This document shows positions 23,261 to 31,598 of a stretch of DNA of 31,598 nt, one piece after another. The position numbers and the translations under genes are program-made. The stretch is taken from NCBI GenBank assembly GCA_021159235.1, contig JAGGSF010000101.1, positions 1 to 31,598 of the forward strand, read 5' to 3'. The DNA is from Deltaproteobacteria bacterium. Its GTDB lineage: Bacteria; Campylobacterota_A; Desulfurellia; JAGGSF01. The notes under the pieces were generated by a model. It was not told the origin of the DNA. It was given only the letters and a program-made list of their open reading frames with translations, and searched no databases. Position 1 is the stretch's first letter. Each line of letters opens with the position of its first letter.

Positions 23261-24421
23261 ATGAACGGAATAGCAACGCAGAGAATGTCGGGCTGGCATC
23301 TAATATGGATGCTAATTTCGTTGATAGTAGTGGCAATTGGTGGTATTACTGGTTTATACGGCTGGGTTTTCGGGCAAGCTGGGATGTATGGTTCAACACG
23401 TGAGATGACTATGGGTGTCTGTCTTATCGGCTATCTCTACTTCGTTGGCATTACCACTGGTTTGTGTGTGATTGGTGCATTGGGGCATTTGTTTGGTTTT
23501 GACACTTATGAGCCGGCAACATCAAGAGCAGCCTGGCTGGCTATCATGTCTCTTTTGGCTGGTTTTTTCTGCATCCTGTGGGATTTAGGTCATCCCATTA
23601 AAGCAATTTTTCTGTTCCTCTTTTCACCAAATCTTTCTGCGCCTATAATGGGAATGGCTATCTTCTACGCATCTTATGTTGTTTTTGCCATTGTAGAATT
23701 CATACTGCTTATGTGTAAGAAATATGGAATAGCTGTTGTGTTTGGCGGAATAGCACTTGTGCTTGATGTTATAGCAAGAGCAAATGTAGGATTTGTGTTT
23801 GGCTCTGCTGTTGCCAGACCATTTTATGTTGGACCGTTTCCTTCTTTCTTTTTCCTGGCTCTATCTATGACTTCCGGAATGGCCGTTTTCCTTCTGGCTA
23901 CCACCTGGATTTCCATATTGAGGAAAAAAAGCAATCCTTCACTTATAAAAGCGGCTACAAAATTGCAGATTGTGTTCCTATGTGTAGCAGCACTGTTTTA
24001 TATCTGGTATATAGTAAGTGGCAAGTTCGGTCTTGTCCCGGGCAAATATGAAGCGGTAAAAGCATTATATGCAGGTCCCCTTTCCTTAAACTTCTGGGTA
24101 TTTGAGATAATATGCGGAATTGTCTTACCTTTAATACTCTATGCTTCAGCTAAGGGAAAATCGGCAACAATTACATTCATTGCCTCTATATTGGTTATCG
24201 CCGGTACATATGTTGCTCATTACGACTTCACTATGGCAGGGCAAATTGTTCCTGTACTATATCCATTAGGCATGACAACAGAACACTCCACAATGTATCT
24301 GAGCTATACTCCAAAAATAGCAGAATGGCTTATCATCGCTGGAGGATATGGCGTATTATCCTTACTATTCTTTTTGGGTGAAGCAATATTTAAATTCCCC
24401 GTCAGTGAAAAAGCAGAGTAG
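23261..24421 (+). CDS. nrfD: NrfD/PsrC-family quinone-interacting membrane subunit, orphan
   Basis: This 386-aa polytopic membrane protein (about 10 helices) is of the NrfD/PsrC/DsrP family, the quinone-reacting anchor of multi-subunit oxidoreductases such as polysulfide reductase. Family-like features are GLCVIGALGHLFG, LLAGFFCILWDLGHP in the third and fourth helices, ARPFYVGPFPSFFF and the C-terminal VAHYDFTMAGQIVP. GGGAGG lies 5 bases before the ATG. No molybdopterin, cytochrome or FeS subunit gene is adjacent, which is unusual for this family. It is followed by a strong palindrome that ends the unit. Confidence 0.88.
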   Translation: MNGIATQRMSGWHLIWMLISLIVVAIGGITGLYGWVFGQAGMYGSTREMTMGVCLIGYLYFVGITTGLCVIGALGHLFGFDTYEPATSRAAWLAIMSLLAGFFCILWDLGHPIKAIFLFLFSPNLSAPIMGMAIFYASYVVFAIVEFILLMCKKYGIAVVFGGIALVLDVIARANVGFVFGSAVARPFYVGPFPSFFFLALSMTSGMAVFLLATTWISILRKKSNPSLIKAATKLQIVFLCVAALFYIWYIVSGKFGLVPGKYEAVKALYAGPLSLNFWVFEIICGIVLPLILYASAKGKSATITFIASILVIAGTYVAHYDFTMAGQIVPVLYPLGMTTEHSTMYLSYTPKIAEWLIIAGGYGVLSLLFFLGEAIFKFPVSEKAE

Positions 24422-24448
24422 TAAAGGGGAATATTCCCCTTTACTACT
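24417..24448. terminator. Bidirectional terminator between nrfD and UPF0280
   Basis: A perfect 32-base palindrome (16-base arms 24417-24432 and 24433-24448) with a GGGGAAT/ATTCCCC core. It overlaps the nrfD TAG and fills the 28 bases to the convergent gene. On the minus strand a T-run (complement of 24408-24412) follows after a few bases; on the plus strand there is only CTTAA. Confidence 0.7.
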
Positions 24449-24449
24449 C

Positions 24450-25217
24450 TTAAGGCAAAATTTCCATGTCTCCCCATATGCCTGTTCTGTTACCCGCAAT
24501 GATGATGCATCCCAAAACACCATCTATGCTTTGAGCAAAATCCAATCCCTTTTTTATATCTTCTTCACTTTTTACCATGTTGCCAATCCTTGTTGCTAAG
24601 GCATCAGATAGTATTGCACTGTGAGATATAACAACGCAGGCATCAGCCTTGCCAAAACTAAGAGATGGTCCTACTGTTGATGACGAGGTACATATACCAT
24701 ATGGTAATATATCCTCCTTCAACTTTACCATAAATCCACTGAAAGGAGAGAAACCCGCAAACACAGCTACCTTCGGTTGCTTGCTCAATTTGAGAAATAT
24801 ATCACCACCGTTCTCTATGATATATTCTTCATCACCCATTACCATCTTTCCCACAAATTCTGCTATCGCTCCAGCCACAGCAGCCATCGGGCCTACACCG
24901 GCAATTTGTGTATATCTTATCATCTCTCTGACAATCGGTGGTGCCTCATCATCCATTTCCAACGGTCTTAAGGAAAAAAGAAAATCTCTTCTCCTTTTAA
25001 TATAGTTTTCAATATCTTCCCTTAAACTCTTTACACATCTTCTCACGTTTTCCTCTTTGTTAGTATGCGATTTTATAAACAGGTCACTCTCCCCCACCTT
25101 TACGGTATAATTTTGAAAACCTTCTGAAGGAGTGCGATAGAAGCGATTCATTTTTGCTAATTTAGATACTTTCCCTTTATTTTCAAGGTTCAATATTTCC
25201 TTGCTTAAAAATATCAT
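24450..25217 (-). CDS. UPF0280 family protein (ApbE-like fold)
   Basis: This 255-aa conserved protein has no firmly established function. Its closest structural kin are ApbE-type FAD transferases. Family blocks are DDEAPPIVREM, AGVGPMAAVAGAIAEFVG, IIENGGDIF, GICTSSSTVGPSLSFGKADA and DALATRIGNMV. Relatives start near MNRFYRTPSEGF, which here is M23 (ATG 25151), but neither start has a Shine-Dalgarno. TATTAT (25227-25232, minus strand) lies 9 bases before ATG 25217, which would fit a leaderless message from the longer start. It is transcribed alone, convergent to nrfD and divergent from rpsF. Confidence 0.88.
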   Translation of the reverse strand: MIFLSKEILNLENKGKVSKLAKMNRFYRTPSEGFQNYTVKVGESDLFIKSHTNKEENVRRCVKSLREDIENYIKRRRDFLFSLRPLEMDDEAPPIVREMIRYTQIAGVGPMAAVAGAIAEFVGKMVMGDEEYIIENGGDIFLKLSKQPKVAVFAGFSPFSGFMVKLKEDILPYGICTSSSTVGPSLSFGKADACVVISHSAILSDALATRIGNMVKSEEDIKKGLDFAQSIDGVLGCIIIAGNRTGIWGDMEILP

Positions 25218-25231
25218 TCATGATATATAAT
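25201..25231 (+). promoter_or_regulatory. Putative promoter of the rpsF operon
   Basis: A perfect TATAAT (25226-25231) with TTGCTT (25201-25206) 19 bases upstream. It overlaps, on the other strand, the -10-like TATTAT of the divergent UPF0280 gene, so the two promoters may compete. Confidence 0.55.
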
Positions 25232-25241
25232 ATTTATCCTT

Positions 25242-25258
25242 GCCCTCCCTGGGAGGGC
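25242..25258 (+). promoter_or_regulatory. rpsF leader hairpin, possible S6:S18 control site
   Basis: GCCCTCCC (25242-25249) and GGGAGGGC (25251-25258) form an 8-bp GC-rich inverted repeat in the predicted rpsF leader, 12 bases before the Shine-Dalgarno AGGAGG. CCCTCC could also pair with that Shine-Dalgarno. The position matches autogenous S6:S18 leader elements, but I do not see their conserved CCG bulge. Confidence 0.4.
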
Positions 25259-25281
25259 TAAATATCCATAAGGAGGTAGAT

Positions 25282-25599
25282 GTGTGGTATGAGCTTTTAT
25301 ACATTGTTCCGTCTGTGCTTTCCGATGAAGCGGTAAAAGAAGTACAGAGCACTGTAAATGCCATTATTACACAGAACAGAGGAGAAATCCTAAAATCCGA
25401 TATCTGGAGCAGAAGGAAACTTGCATATCCCGTTAAAAAATACGAAGAAGGGATATATATTCTTACCCATTTTAAAGCACCACCTGCAGTTCCACGTATA
25501 ATAGATACAAAACTGAAGTTCATGGAAAATATAATAAGGTTTATGATTAGTAAAATGCTTAAAAAAGATATAGATAAATACAAAAAAGAGACAAAATAA
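25282..25599 (+). CDS. rpsF: 30S ribosomal protein S6
   Basis: This 105-aa small-subunit protein pairs with S18 on 16S rRNA. It starts MWYELLYIVPSVLSDEAV and has RRKLAYPVKKYEEGIYILTHF, both diagnostic. The start is GTG 25282 with AGGAGG 5 bases upstream; the frame extends upstream to 25240 but that part is leader. ssb starts within the stop (TAATG). The order rpsF-ssb-rpsR-rplI-dnaB is the classic arrangement. Confidence 0.96.
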   Translation: MWYELLYIVPSVLSDEAVKEVQSTVNAIITQNRGEILKSDIWSRRKLAYPVKKYEEGIYILTHFKAPPAVPRIIDTKLKFMENIIRFMISKMLKKDIDKYKKETK

Positions 25600-25985
25600 T
25601 GGCTTATTATAACAGAGTGATTTTGATGGGCAATCTCACCAGAGACCCGGAACTGCGATTTCTTCCTTCAGGCATGGCTGTTTGTTCATTCGGTCTGGCG
25701 GTGAACACACAGTTCAAACGGAACGACGAGACCGTAAAAGAAACATGCTTCATAGATATCACGGTTTTTGGCAAACAGGCAGAAAATGTTCACGAATACC
25801 TCTCTAAAGGACAAACAGCACTTGTGGATGGAAGACTGCGTTATAGAACATGGGAGGATCAGGATGGAAAGAAATATCATAAGCACGAAATAATAGCGCA
25901 AACGGTGCAATTTATAAATAGCAGGTTTAAAAACAGAGAAGACAGATCTCAAGAAAGTGAGGAGAAGGATGATGTTCCATTATGA
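25599..25985 (+). CDS. ssb: Single-stranded DNA-binding protein
   Basis: This 128-aa OB-fold protein coats ssDNA in replication and repair. [25 protein letters not shown] and [16 protein letters not shown] are typical, followed by [17 protein letters not shown]. The linker is short (about 20 residues) and ends in EEKDDVPL, a variant of the acidic DDDIPF tip that recruits partner proteins. It sits between rpsF and rpsR; its stop overlaps the rpsR coding region by 14 bases. Confidence 0.96.
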   Translation: MAYYNRVILMGNLTRDPELRFLPSGMAVCSFGLAVNTQFKRNDETVKETCFIDITVFGKQAENVHEYLSKGQTALVDGRLRYRTWEDQDGKKYHKHEIIAQTVQFINSRFKNREDRSQESEEKDDVPL

Positions 25986-26250
25986 AAAACAAAACGACAA
26001 GTACAAGAACAGAAATTATTCTTTTTTTAAGAAGAAGGTGTGTTATTTTTGTGTAAATAAGTTGAATGAAATAGATTATAAGGATGTAGGTCTTCTTTCT
26101 AAATTTACCACAGAGAGATATAAAATCATTCCTGGAAGAACATCGGGTACCTGTGCTAAACATCAAAGAATTCTTGCCAAGGCAATAAAAAAGGCAAGAT
26201 TGATGGCTCTTCTACCGTTTTCATCAAGTAAAAGAGAGTTAGGTCGTTAA
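25972..26250 (+). CDS. rpsR: 30S ribosomal protein S18
   Basis: This 92-aa S18 is of the cysteine-containing (C+) type (CYFC, then TCAKHQ), probably binding zinc. The core [21 protein letters not shown] and [14 protein letters not shown] is conserved. Tandem ATGs occur at 25969 and 25972; the second has GAGGAG at 7 bases and is preferred. The gene overlaps the end of ssb in another frame. The N-terminus ([21 protein letters not shown]) is longer than in E. coli. Confidence 0.93.
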   Translation: MFHYEKQNDKYKNRNYSFFKKKVCYFCVNKLNEIDYKDVGLLSKFTTERYKIIPGRTSGTCAKHQRILAKAIKKARLMALLPFSSSKRELGR

Positions 26251-26259
26251 GGGGGAAAA

Positions 26260-26715
26260 GTGAAGGTAATTTTTATGGAAGATGTAGAAGGAACAGCCTA
26301 CGCAGGTGATATTAAAGAGGTAGCTGATGGATTTGCCAGGAATTATCTCATTCCACGTAAATTGGCATATCCAGCAACAAAAAAGAATATAAAAGTCTTT
26401 CAGGAGAAAGAAAAAAGTATTTTGAAAAAGGCAGAAAAAAAGCTAAAAGATGCCCAAAATTTAAAACAACAAATTGAGAATATTACTCTCAATTTTAAGA
26501 AGAAAGTAGGAAAAGAAGGGAAACTATTTGGCGCGGTAACCCCTCAGGAAATATCTGAAGCTCTTTTAGATAAGGGGATTGATACCGGGAAAAAAGCTAT
26601 TAGATTAAAGCAGGACATGAAAAAGATAGGTGAATATACGGTGGAAGTTGCTCTTTACAGAGATATAAAGGCGAATCTGAGAATTGTTGTAGAGGGAGAA
26701 GAAAAACAACAATGA
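26260..26715 (+). CDS. rplI: 50S ribosomal protein L9
   Basis: This 151-aa two-domain protein has an N-domain with MKVIFMEDVEGTAYAGDIKEV and the rRNA-binding GFARNYLIPRKLA, a long charged connecting helix (about 40-75), and a C-domain with GKLFGAVTPQEI. The start is GTG with GGGGG 4 bases upstream. Length is standard (about 148). It overlaps dnaB by ATGA. Confidence 0.96.
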   Translation: MKVIFMEDVEGTAYAGDIKEVADGFARNYLIPRKLAYPATKKNIKVFQEKEKSILKKAEKKLKDAQNLKQQIENITLNFKKKVGKEGKLFGAVTPQEISEALLDKGIDTGKKAIRLKQDMKKIGEYTVEVALYRDIKANLRIVVEGEEKQQ

Positions 26716-28037
26716 GCGATATTAAAATCTATCCTCAAGCCATAGAGGCAGAAAGAGCTGTTCTGTGTTCTATACTGCTGGATAATGCTGTAATGGCAGA
26801 TGTTCTGGAAAATGTTGAGGCAGAAGACTTTTTTGACAAGCGAAACAGTATATTGTTTAAAACTATGACAAAATTGTATGAACAGGGAAATCCCATTGAT
26901 GTGATAACATTAACCAACAAATTGAAGGAAGACGGAACACTGGATTTAGCAGGTGGATACAATTATTGTCTGGCATTACCTGATGTCCTTCCCACTGCAT
27001 CCAACGCTTCTCATTACGCGCAGATTATACGGAAAAAATCCATTTTAAGGAAACTTATAGATGCTTGCACCACCATTTCAACCATATGCTACGGTGAACC
27101 GGAGAATATAGAAGAAACAATAGACCTTGCTCAGGAAAAGATATTTGATGTCTGCAAGAAAAGAGTAAGTTCCCAATTTGTAGCTCTGTCGGATACAACA
27201 GAGAAGATAGAGCAATACCTCCAGAGATTGTCTCAAGGAAACATCACCTATAGCGGAGTACCTTCAGGGTTTACAGACTTAGACAAATATACGAGTGGGT
27301 TTCAAAAGGGAGACCTTATTATCATTGCTGGCAGACCATCAATGGGAAAAACAGCATTTGCATTGAACGTTGCAATAAATGCCGCCAGCGAGGGACAGGC
27401 TGTAGCCATATTCAGTTTAGAGATGTCTGTGAAGCAACTTGTATTGAGAGTAATTTCATCTATCTCCGGTATAAACAATTATCACCTGCGCACAGGCTAT
27501 ATGAGAAAAGAAGAATGGGATAGGCTTCCTGCTGCATTTGATTATATAAGAAAATTACCCATATACATAGATGACAGCCCGATGCTTTCTGTATTAGATA
27601 TAAGGGCAAAAGCAAGAAAGATAAAATTAGAAAAGAATATATCTTTGATTATTGTTGATTATCTTCAGCTTATAAAAGGCATGAGTAGAGAATCTCGGGT
27701 TCAGGAAATAACGGAAATTTCTCGTTCTTTGAAGATTCTGGCAAAAGAGCTGAATATACCCGTTATCGCTATCTCTCAACTCAACAGAGGGGTGGAGACC
27801 AGGGAAAACAAAATGCCTATATTAGCTGATCTGCGTGAATCGGGGGCAATAGAACAAGATGCAGATGTTATCCTGTTTATATATAGAGAGGAAATGTACA
27901 ACGAAAACACACCGGAAAAGAACATTGCGAGAGTAAAGATTGGAAAACAGAGAAACGGCCCTGCAGGTATGACCATAAAGATGAACTTCTTCAGCAACAC
28001 TATGACATTCAAAGACCTGGCAAAAGGGGTGGCATGA
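26712..28037 (+). CDS. dnaB: Replicative DNA helicase DnaB
   Basis: This 441-aa hexameric 5'-3' helicase acts at the replication fork. The N-terminal domain (about 5-110) has [16 protein letters not shown]. The RecA-like domain has Walker [10 protein letters not shown] (about 207-215), LEMS (H1a-like), Walker B IIVDYLQL and the [14 protein letters not shown] and KQRNGPAG motifs near the subunit interface. DnaB is a frequent intein host, but this copy has none. Its start overlaps the rplI stop and its stop overlaps the uvrA start. Confidence 0.97.
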   Translation: MSDIKIYPQAIEAERAVLCSILLDNAVMADVLENVEAEDFFDKRNSILFKTMTKLYEQGNPIDVITLTNKLKEDGTLDLAGGYNYCLALPDVLPTASNASHYAQIIRKKSILRKLIDACTTISTICYGEPENIEETIDLAQEKIFDVCKKRVSSQFVALSDTTEKIEQYLQRLSQGNITYSGVPSGFTDLDKYTSGFQKGDLIIIAGRPSMGKTAFALNVAINAASEGQAVAIFSLEMSVKQLVLRVISSISGINNYHLRTGYMRKEEWDRLPAAFDYIRKLPIYIDDSPMLSVLDIRAKARKIKLEKNISLIIVDYLQLIKGMSRESRVQEITEISRSLKILAKELNIPVIAISQLNRGVETRENKMPILADLRESGAIEQDADVILFIYREEMYNENTPEKNIARVKIGKQRNGPAGMTIKMNFFSNTMTFKDLAKGVA

Positions 28038-30883
28038 AGTGGATAAAGGTAAAGGGTGCATGTGTAAACAACCTGAAGAATATTTCTGTAGATATACCAA
28101 AATTCAAACTGGTAGCTATAACCGGCCCTTCTGGTTCTGGCAAATCAACGCTTGCCTTTGATATCTTATACGCTGAAGGTCAAAGGAGATATGTGGAATC
28201 TCTGAGCACCTATGCTCGCCAATTTTTAGAGAGAATAGAAAAGCCTGAGGTAGAGTCCATAGAAGGACTTTCTCCTGCTATCGCCATTAACCAACGCGGC
28301 ATATCTTCCAATCCCCGTTCTACCGTAGGCACAATTACAGAAATCTATGATTATTTGAGGCTTCTGTTTGCTCATATAGGGAAGCCTTATTGTTATAAGT
28401 GCGGACGTCCCATAGTGTCTCAGAGTGCCTCAGATATTGTGGAAAAGGTTAAAAAGAGAAAGGATAAAAAGATTACTATTCTTGCCCCTATTGCCCTGGG
28501 AAGGAAAGGCGAATTTTCGGATACTCTGGAGAATTTAAGAAAAGAAGGTTTCTTAAGGGTAAGGATAGATGGGGAATATAAGGTTCTGGAAGATGAAATA
28601 AAACTAAATAAGAATAAAAAACACGACCTGTTTCTGGTTATAGACAGGCTTTTGATAAGAGATGATTTAGGCTCAAGACTTCATCAATCTATTGAATTGG
28701 CTCTAAAAAAAGGGAATGGCTTCGTCTACATTTCCGAACCAGACAAGGAAGATGAGGTATTTTCGGAAAAACTCGTATGTCCTTTCTGTGGAATAAGCTA
28801 TAAGAAGATTACCCCCCAAAGCTTCTCCTTCAACAGCCCTCAAGGAGCCTGCCCTTTTTGTGGAGGTCTGGGTGTAAAACACATGCTGGATATAAAAAAA
28901 CTCATTCCAGACGAAAGTTTGAGTCTGAGAGAAGGAGCAATAAAACTGTGGAGGAGAAAACATTACAAGTTTTACCAGGTGATATTAAAAGAGGTATGCG
29001 AATACTTTAACATAGATATGTACAGACCATTTAAAGAACTTTCAGAAACAGAAAAAGATATTATTCTCCATGGAACGGGAGAGAAAAAGGTAGAGTTTTA
29101 CTTCAAAAAGGATGGAAAGCTCTACACCTACGAAAAGCCGTTCGAAGGTGTAATAAATCTGATTGGTAAGCAATTTGTGGAGACAGAATCATCTACTGTG
29201 CGCAGAGAAATCAAAGAATTGATGAAAGAATTCACCTGCCCGGAATGTAAAGGAAAGAGATTAAACAAAGAGAGCCTGTCTGTGAAAATCAAGGGTAAAA
29301 ATATCATTGATATTACGGATATGCCCGTTAAAATGGCCTATGAATTCTTCCTGAATTTAGAAAAAGAGCTTACCCCGTGGGAAGAAAAGGTAGCAGGAAA
29401 TTTGTTAGAAGAGATCAAAACACGTCTTAACTTTCTCCTAAATGTGGGGTTAGATTACCTTACACTTTCCCGTTCCGCATCCACTCTGTCAGGAGGAGAG
29501 TCACAGCGTATCAGATTGGCCACCCAGGCCGGCTCAAAGCTAACGGGAGTCCTGTATATATTAGATGAACCATCCATAGGACTGCATGCCTCCGATACTT
29601 ACAGACTTATAAATACCTTAAAATCCTTACAGAACGGCAATACAGTGATAGTGGTGGAGCATAACGAAGCCATTATAAGAGCAGCTGACTGGGTAATAGA
29701 TATGGGCCCGGGTTCAGGCATATATGGAGGAAAAGCGGTAGCTTGCGGCACACCGAAAAACATAGAAAAAAGTGAAACATTAACTGGATTATACCTGTCC
29801 AGAAAAAAATACATAGAGAGAAATTTTCACTTCAGAAGACCCAAAAACTATCTTCGCATCACAGGAGCCAAGGAACACAATCTGAAAAATATCGATGTGG
29901 ATATACCACTGGGTGTATTTGTATGCATAACAGGTCCTTCAGGTTCAGGTAAATCTTCGCTTATATTCGACACCCTCTATCCATGTGCAATAAACACCCT
30001 ATACGGATTAGATATTCCCGAGGGAAAATGCAAGAGTATTGAGGGAATCGAAAATATAGACAAGATTATCCATGTAGATCAGACCCCTATTGGAAAAACA
30101 CCAAGGTCCAATCCCGCCACATATACGGGAGTATTTACAGACATAAGAGAACTCTATGCCCAGATTCCTGAATCGAAGATGGCAGGATACACACCTGCCC
30201 GTTTCAGTTTCAATGTGAAGGGAGGAAGATGTGAAAAGTGCAGGGGGGAAGGCTTTGTGAAGATAGAGATGCAGTTTCTCCCTGATGTATACGTGAAGTG
30301 TGATGCCTGTGAAGGTAAGAGATACAATGAAGAAACCTTAAGGATAAAGTACAGAGGAAAAAGTATAGCCGATGTGTTAGATATGACAGTAGAAGAAGCA
30401 TGGATGTTCTTTAAGAATATTGTGCATATTGAGAAAAAATTAAAACTGCTAAAAGACATAGGGTTAGGTTATATGAAATTGGGACAGAGCGCAACCACAC
30501 TTTCTGGAGGAGAAGCACAGAGGATAAAACTGGTACGAGAACTCATTCATCCTCAAACAGGTAAAACACTATACCTTTTAGATGAGCCTTCTGTGGGATT
30601 GCATCCAGACGACATAAACAAACTACTGTCCATTATAGATAGATTGGTAGACCTGGGTAACACGGTGATCGTTATAGAACACGATTTAGACATCATTAAA
30701 AGAGCAGATTACATCATTGACTTAGGTCCAGAAGGAGGAGAGAAAGGAGGTGAGGTGGTAGCCTGCGGCACACCTCAGGAAATCATTCACAATCCTCATT
30801 CCATAACTGGCAAGTATCTAAAGGAAAGGATAGAAATGGAGGACGGTTTCAGACAGAGATCAGCGGAGCGCATTGCTAACTGA
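28034..30883 (+). CDS. uvrA: Excinuclease ABC subunit A
   Basis: This 949-aa damage-recognition ATPase of nucleotide excision repair has two ABC modules. The first has Walker A GPSGSGKS (31-38), [12 protein letters not shown] and [10 protein letters not shown]; the second has [29 protein letters not shown] and [13 protein letters not shown]. Zinc modules are visible: CPFC...CPFC (about 249-279), a CPEC motif, and CEKC...CDAC before the second signature. The length is normal. It is coupled to dnaB (ATGA) and followed 2 bases later by an NfeD-type protease gene. Confidence 0.97.
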   Translation: MKWIKVKGACVNNLKNISVDIPKFKLVAITGPSGSGKSTLAFDILYAEGQRRYVESLSTYARQFLERIEKPEVESIEGLSPAIAINQRGISSNPRSTVGTITEIYDYLRLLFAHIGKPYCYKCGRPIVSQSASDIVEKVKKRKDKKITILAPIALGRKGEFSDTLENLRKEGFLRVRIDGEYKVLEDEIKLNKNKKHDLFLVIDRLLIRDDLGSRLHQSIELALKKGNGFVYISEPDKEDEVFSEKLVCPFCGISYKKITPQSFSFNSPQGACPFCGGLGVKHMLDIKKLIPDESLSLREGAIKLWRRKHYKFYQVILKEVCEYFNIDMYRPFKELSETEKDIILHGTGEKKVEFYFKKDGKLYTYEKPFEGVINLIGKQFVETESSTVRREIKELMKEFTCPECKGKRLNKESLSVKIKGKNIIDITDMPVKMAYEFFLNLEKELTPWEEKVAGNLLEEIKTRLNFLLNVGLDYLTLSRSASTLSGGESQRIRLATQAGSKLTGVLYILDEPSIGLHASDTYRLINTLKSLQNGNTVIVVEHNEAIIRAADWVIDMGPGSGIYGGKAVACGTPKNIEKSETLTGLYLSRKKYIERNFHFRRPKNYLRITGAKEHNLKNIDVDIPLGVFVCITGPSGSGKSSLIFDTLYPCAINTLYGLDIPEGKCKSIEGIENIDKIIHVDQTPIGKTPRSNPATYTGVFTDIRELYAQIPESKMAGYTPARFSFNVKGGRCEKCRGEGFVKIEMQFLPDVYVKCDACEGKRYNEETLRIKYRGKSIADVLDMTVEEAWMFFKNIVHIEKKLKLLKDIGLGYMKLGQSATTLSGGEAQRIKLVRELIHPQTGKTLYLLDEPSVGLHPDDINKLLSIIDRLVDLGNTVIVIEHDLDIIKRADYIIDLGPEGGEKGGEVVACGTPQEIIHNPHSITGKYLKERIEMEDGFRQRSAERIAN

Positions 30884-30885
30884 GT

Positions 30886-31598
30886 ATGAAAAGATTGAAA
30901 TTCTTCTTCCTTGTTTTACTCTTCTTCGCAGTAGTTGAAGGAAAAGCTTTTAGCTCTAATATTGAAGTTCTCCAGGTAGAAGGCATCATCGTTCCTGTAG
31001 TAGCTGATTATATTGAAAGAGGTATTACTAAAGCAGAGAAAGACAACTCCTTATGTATTATTGAGTTAAATACCCCAGGAGGACTTCTCAACTCTACAGA
31101 CAAAATAGTAAAAAGAATTGTAAATTCAAAAGTACCGATTGTAGTTTATGTTCATCCCAAGACAGCCTGGGCAGCTTCAGCTGGAACGTTTATTACCCTG
31201 TCTGCCCATATTGCAGCTATGACTCCAGGCACCACAATTGGCGCCGCTCACCCTGTGACCGCAGGAGGAGAAAAGATATCAAAAGAACACATGAAAAAGA
31301 TAGTAAATTTTTCTGCCAAGTGGATGGAAACCATCGCTAAGGAGAGAGGTCGTAATATAAAGGAAGCCAGATTAGCTGTAACTGAAAGTAAATCTTTCAG
31401 GGATGATGAGGCACTGAAAGTAGGTCTCATAGATATAAGAGCAGAAAGCCTACAAAAGCTTATTTCTCTTATAAATGGTAGAGAAGTTACATTGGCCGGT
31501 GGAAAAAAAATTACCATTGATACAGGGAAATACAGAATAATTAAAAATGATATGAATGGCATTGAACACTTTTTACAGACCATAAGTAATCCTAATAT
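30886..31598 (+). CDS. NfeD1b-type membrane serine protease (3' truncated)
   Basis: The frame is open from ATG 30886 to the end of the window (237 codons, no stop). Residues 1-23 look like a signal sequence (MKRLKFFFLVLLFFAVVEG). The ClpP-like domain has ELNTPGGLLNST (60-71) and the nucleophile S98 in AASAG, followed by TPGTTIGAAHPV; K138 is the likely Lys of the Ser-Lys dyad, by analogy with the Pyrococcus 1510-N protease. The missing C-terminus should hold membrane helices and an OB-fold NfeD domain, usually with a stomatin-like gene next. It starts 2 bases after uvrA; no clear Shine-Dalgarno is seen. Confidence 0.9.
   Translation, partial: MKRLKFFFLVLLFFAVVEGKAFSSNIEVLQVEGIIVPVVADYIERGITKAEKDNSLCIIELNTPGGLLNSTDKIVKRIVNSKVPIVVYVHPKTAWAASAGTFITLSAHIAAMTPGTTIGAAHPVTAGGEKISKEHMKKIVNFSAKWMETIAKERGRNIKEARLAVTESKSFRDDEALKVGLIDIRAESLQKLISLINGREVTLAGGKKITIDTGKYRIIKNDMNGIEHFLQTISNPN

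Noticed and set aside
25240-25281. Upstream start for S6
   Set aside because: The 14 extra residues come from the leader hairpin and Shine-Dalgarno region; GTG 25282 has the ribosome-binding site and family-like N-terminus.
31248-31583. 111-aa minus-strand open frame at the right end
   Set aside because: It lies antisense to the clear NfeD-type protease frame and has no family features.

Overview
This is a gene-dense bacterial chromosome segment of low to moderate G+C (hand counts of 120-base samples give about 39-43% in ordinary genes). The host is a diderm (Gram-negative) bacterium: it carries Lnt (lipoprotein N-acylation), KdsB (CMP-Kdo for LPS) and a RfaE1-type heptose-7-phosphate kinase. 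The nadA-nadC-nadE set without nadB, an orphan NrfD-type membrane subunit, a UPF0280 protein, a eukaryote-type citrate synthase and an RtcB-archease pair fit an anaerobic, perhaps thermophilic lineage outside the well-studied phyla. I cannot name the phylum from sequence alone.

Layout. 1-3503 (+): lnt (5' truncated), lepA, lepB and pgsA, an envelope and translation operon with ATGA couplings. 3506-6608 (-): archease, rtcB and ugd, an RNA-ligase operon with a UDP-sugar dehydrogenase at its end. 6741-9258 (+): nadA, nadC and nadE, three coupled genes taking iminoaspartate to NAD. 9255-11370 (-): eukaryote-type citrate synthase, a strong terminator, then pgeF. 11503-21838 (-): a ten-gene run from one good promoter: 94-aa unknown protein, dcd (with intein), yebC, rfaE1, kdsB, aldehyde dehydrogenase, coaBC, hisD, GNAT acetyltransferase and an SNF/NSS sodium symporter. 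21893-22854 (-): a small membrane protein and a PPP-type phosphatase. 22880-22979: an array of alternating hairpins between divergent promoters. 23036-24421 (+): rpmB and an orphan nrfD. 24450-25217 (-): UPF0280. 25282-31598 (+): rpsF, ssb, rpsR, rplI, dnaB, uvrA and an NfeD-type membrane serine protease that runs off the end.

Two things stand out. First, the dCTP deaminase gene is interrupted by a complete 418-residue intein with a LAGLIDADG homing endonuclease, an extra winged-helix-like module, a non-canonical C-terminus (Ser-Asn/Cys instead of His-Asn/Cys) and clearly lower G+C than its host gene. Second, the 100-bp array upstream of rpmB is built from two alternating linkers. One is the reverse complement of the other apart from two single-base deletions, so each unit folds into a stem with the same two bulges while the tip varies. 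The array also supplies the -35 hexamers of both flanking divergent promoters. A third, softer pattern is that several operons here (archease, nadA, the phosphatase, UPF0280) have a -10 hexamer only 6-12 bases from the start codon and no Shine-Dalgarno, which suggests leaderless mRNAs alongside genes with strong GGGAGG-type sites.

There are no tRNA, rRNA, CRISPR or insertion-sequence features that I can support. No gene-free stretch exceeds 300 bases; the longest is 22855-23035 (the hairpin array).
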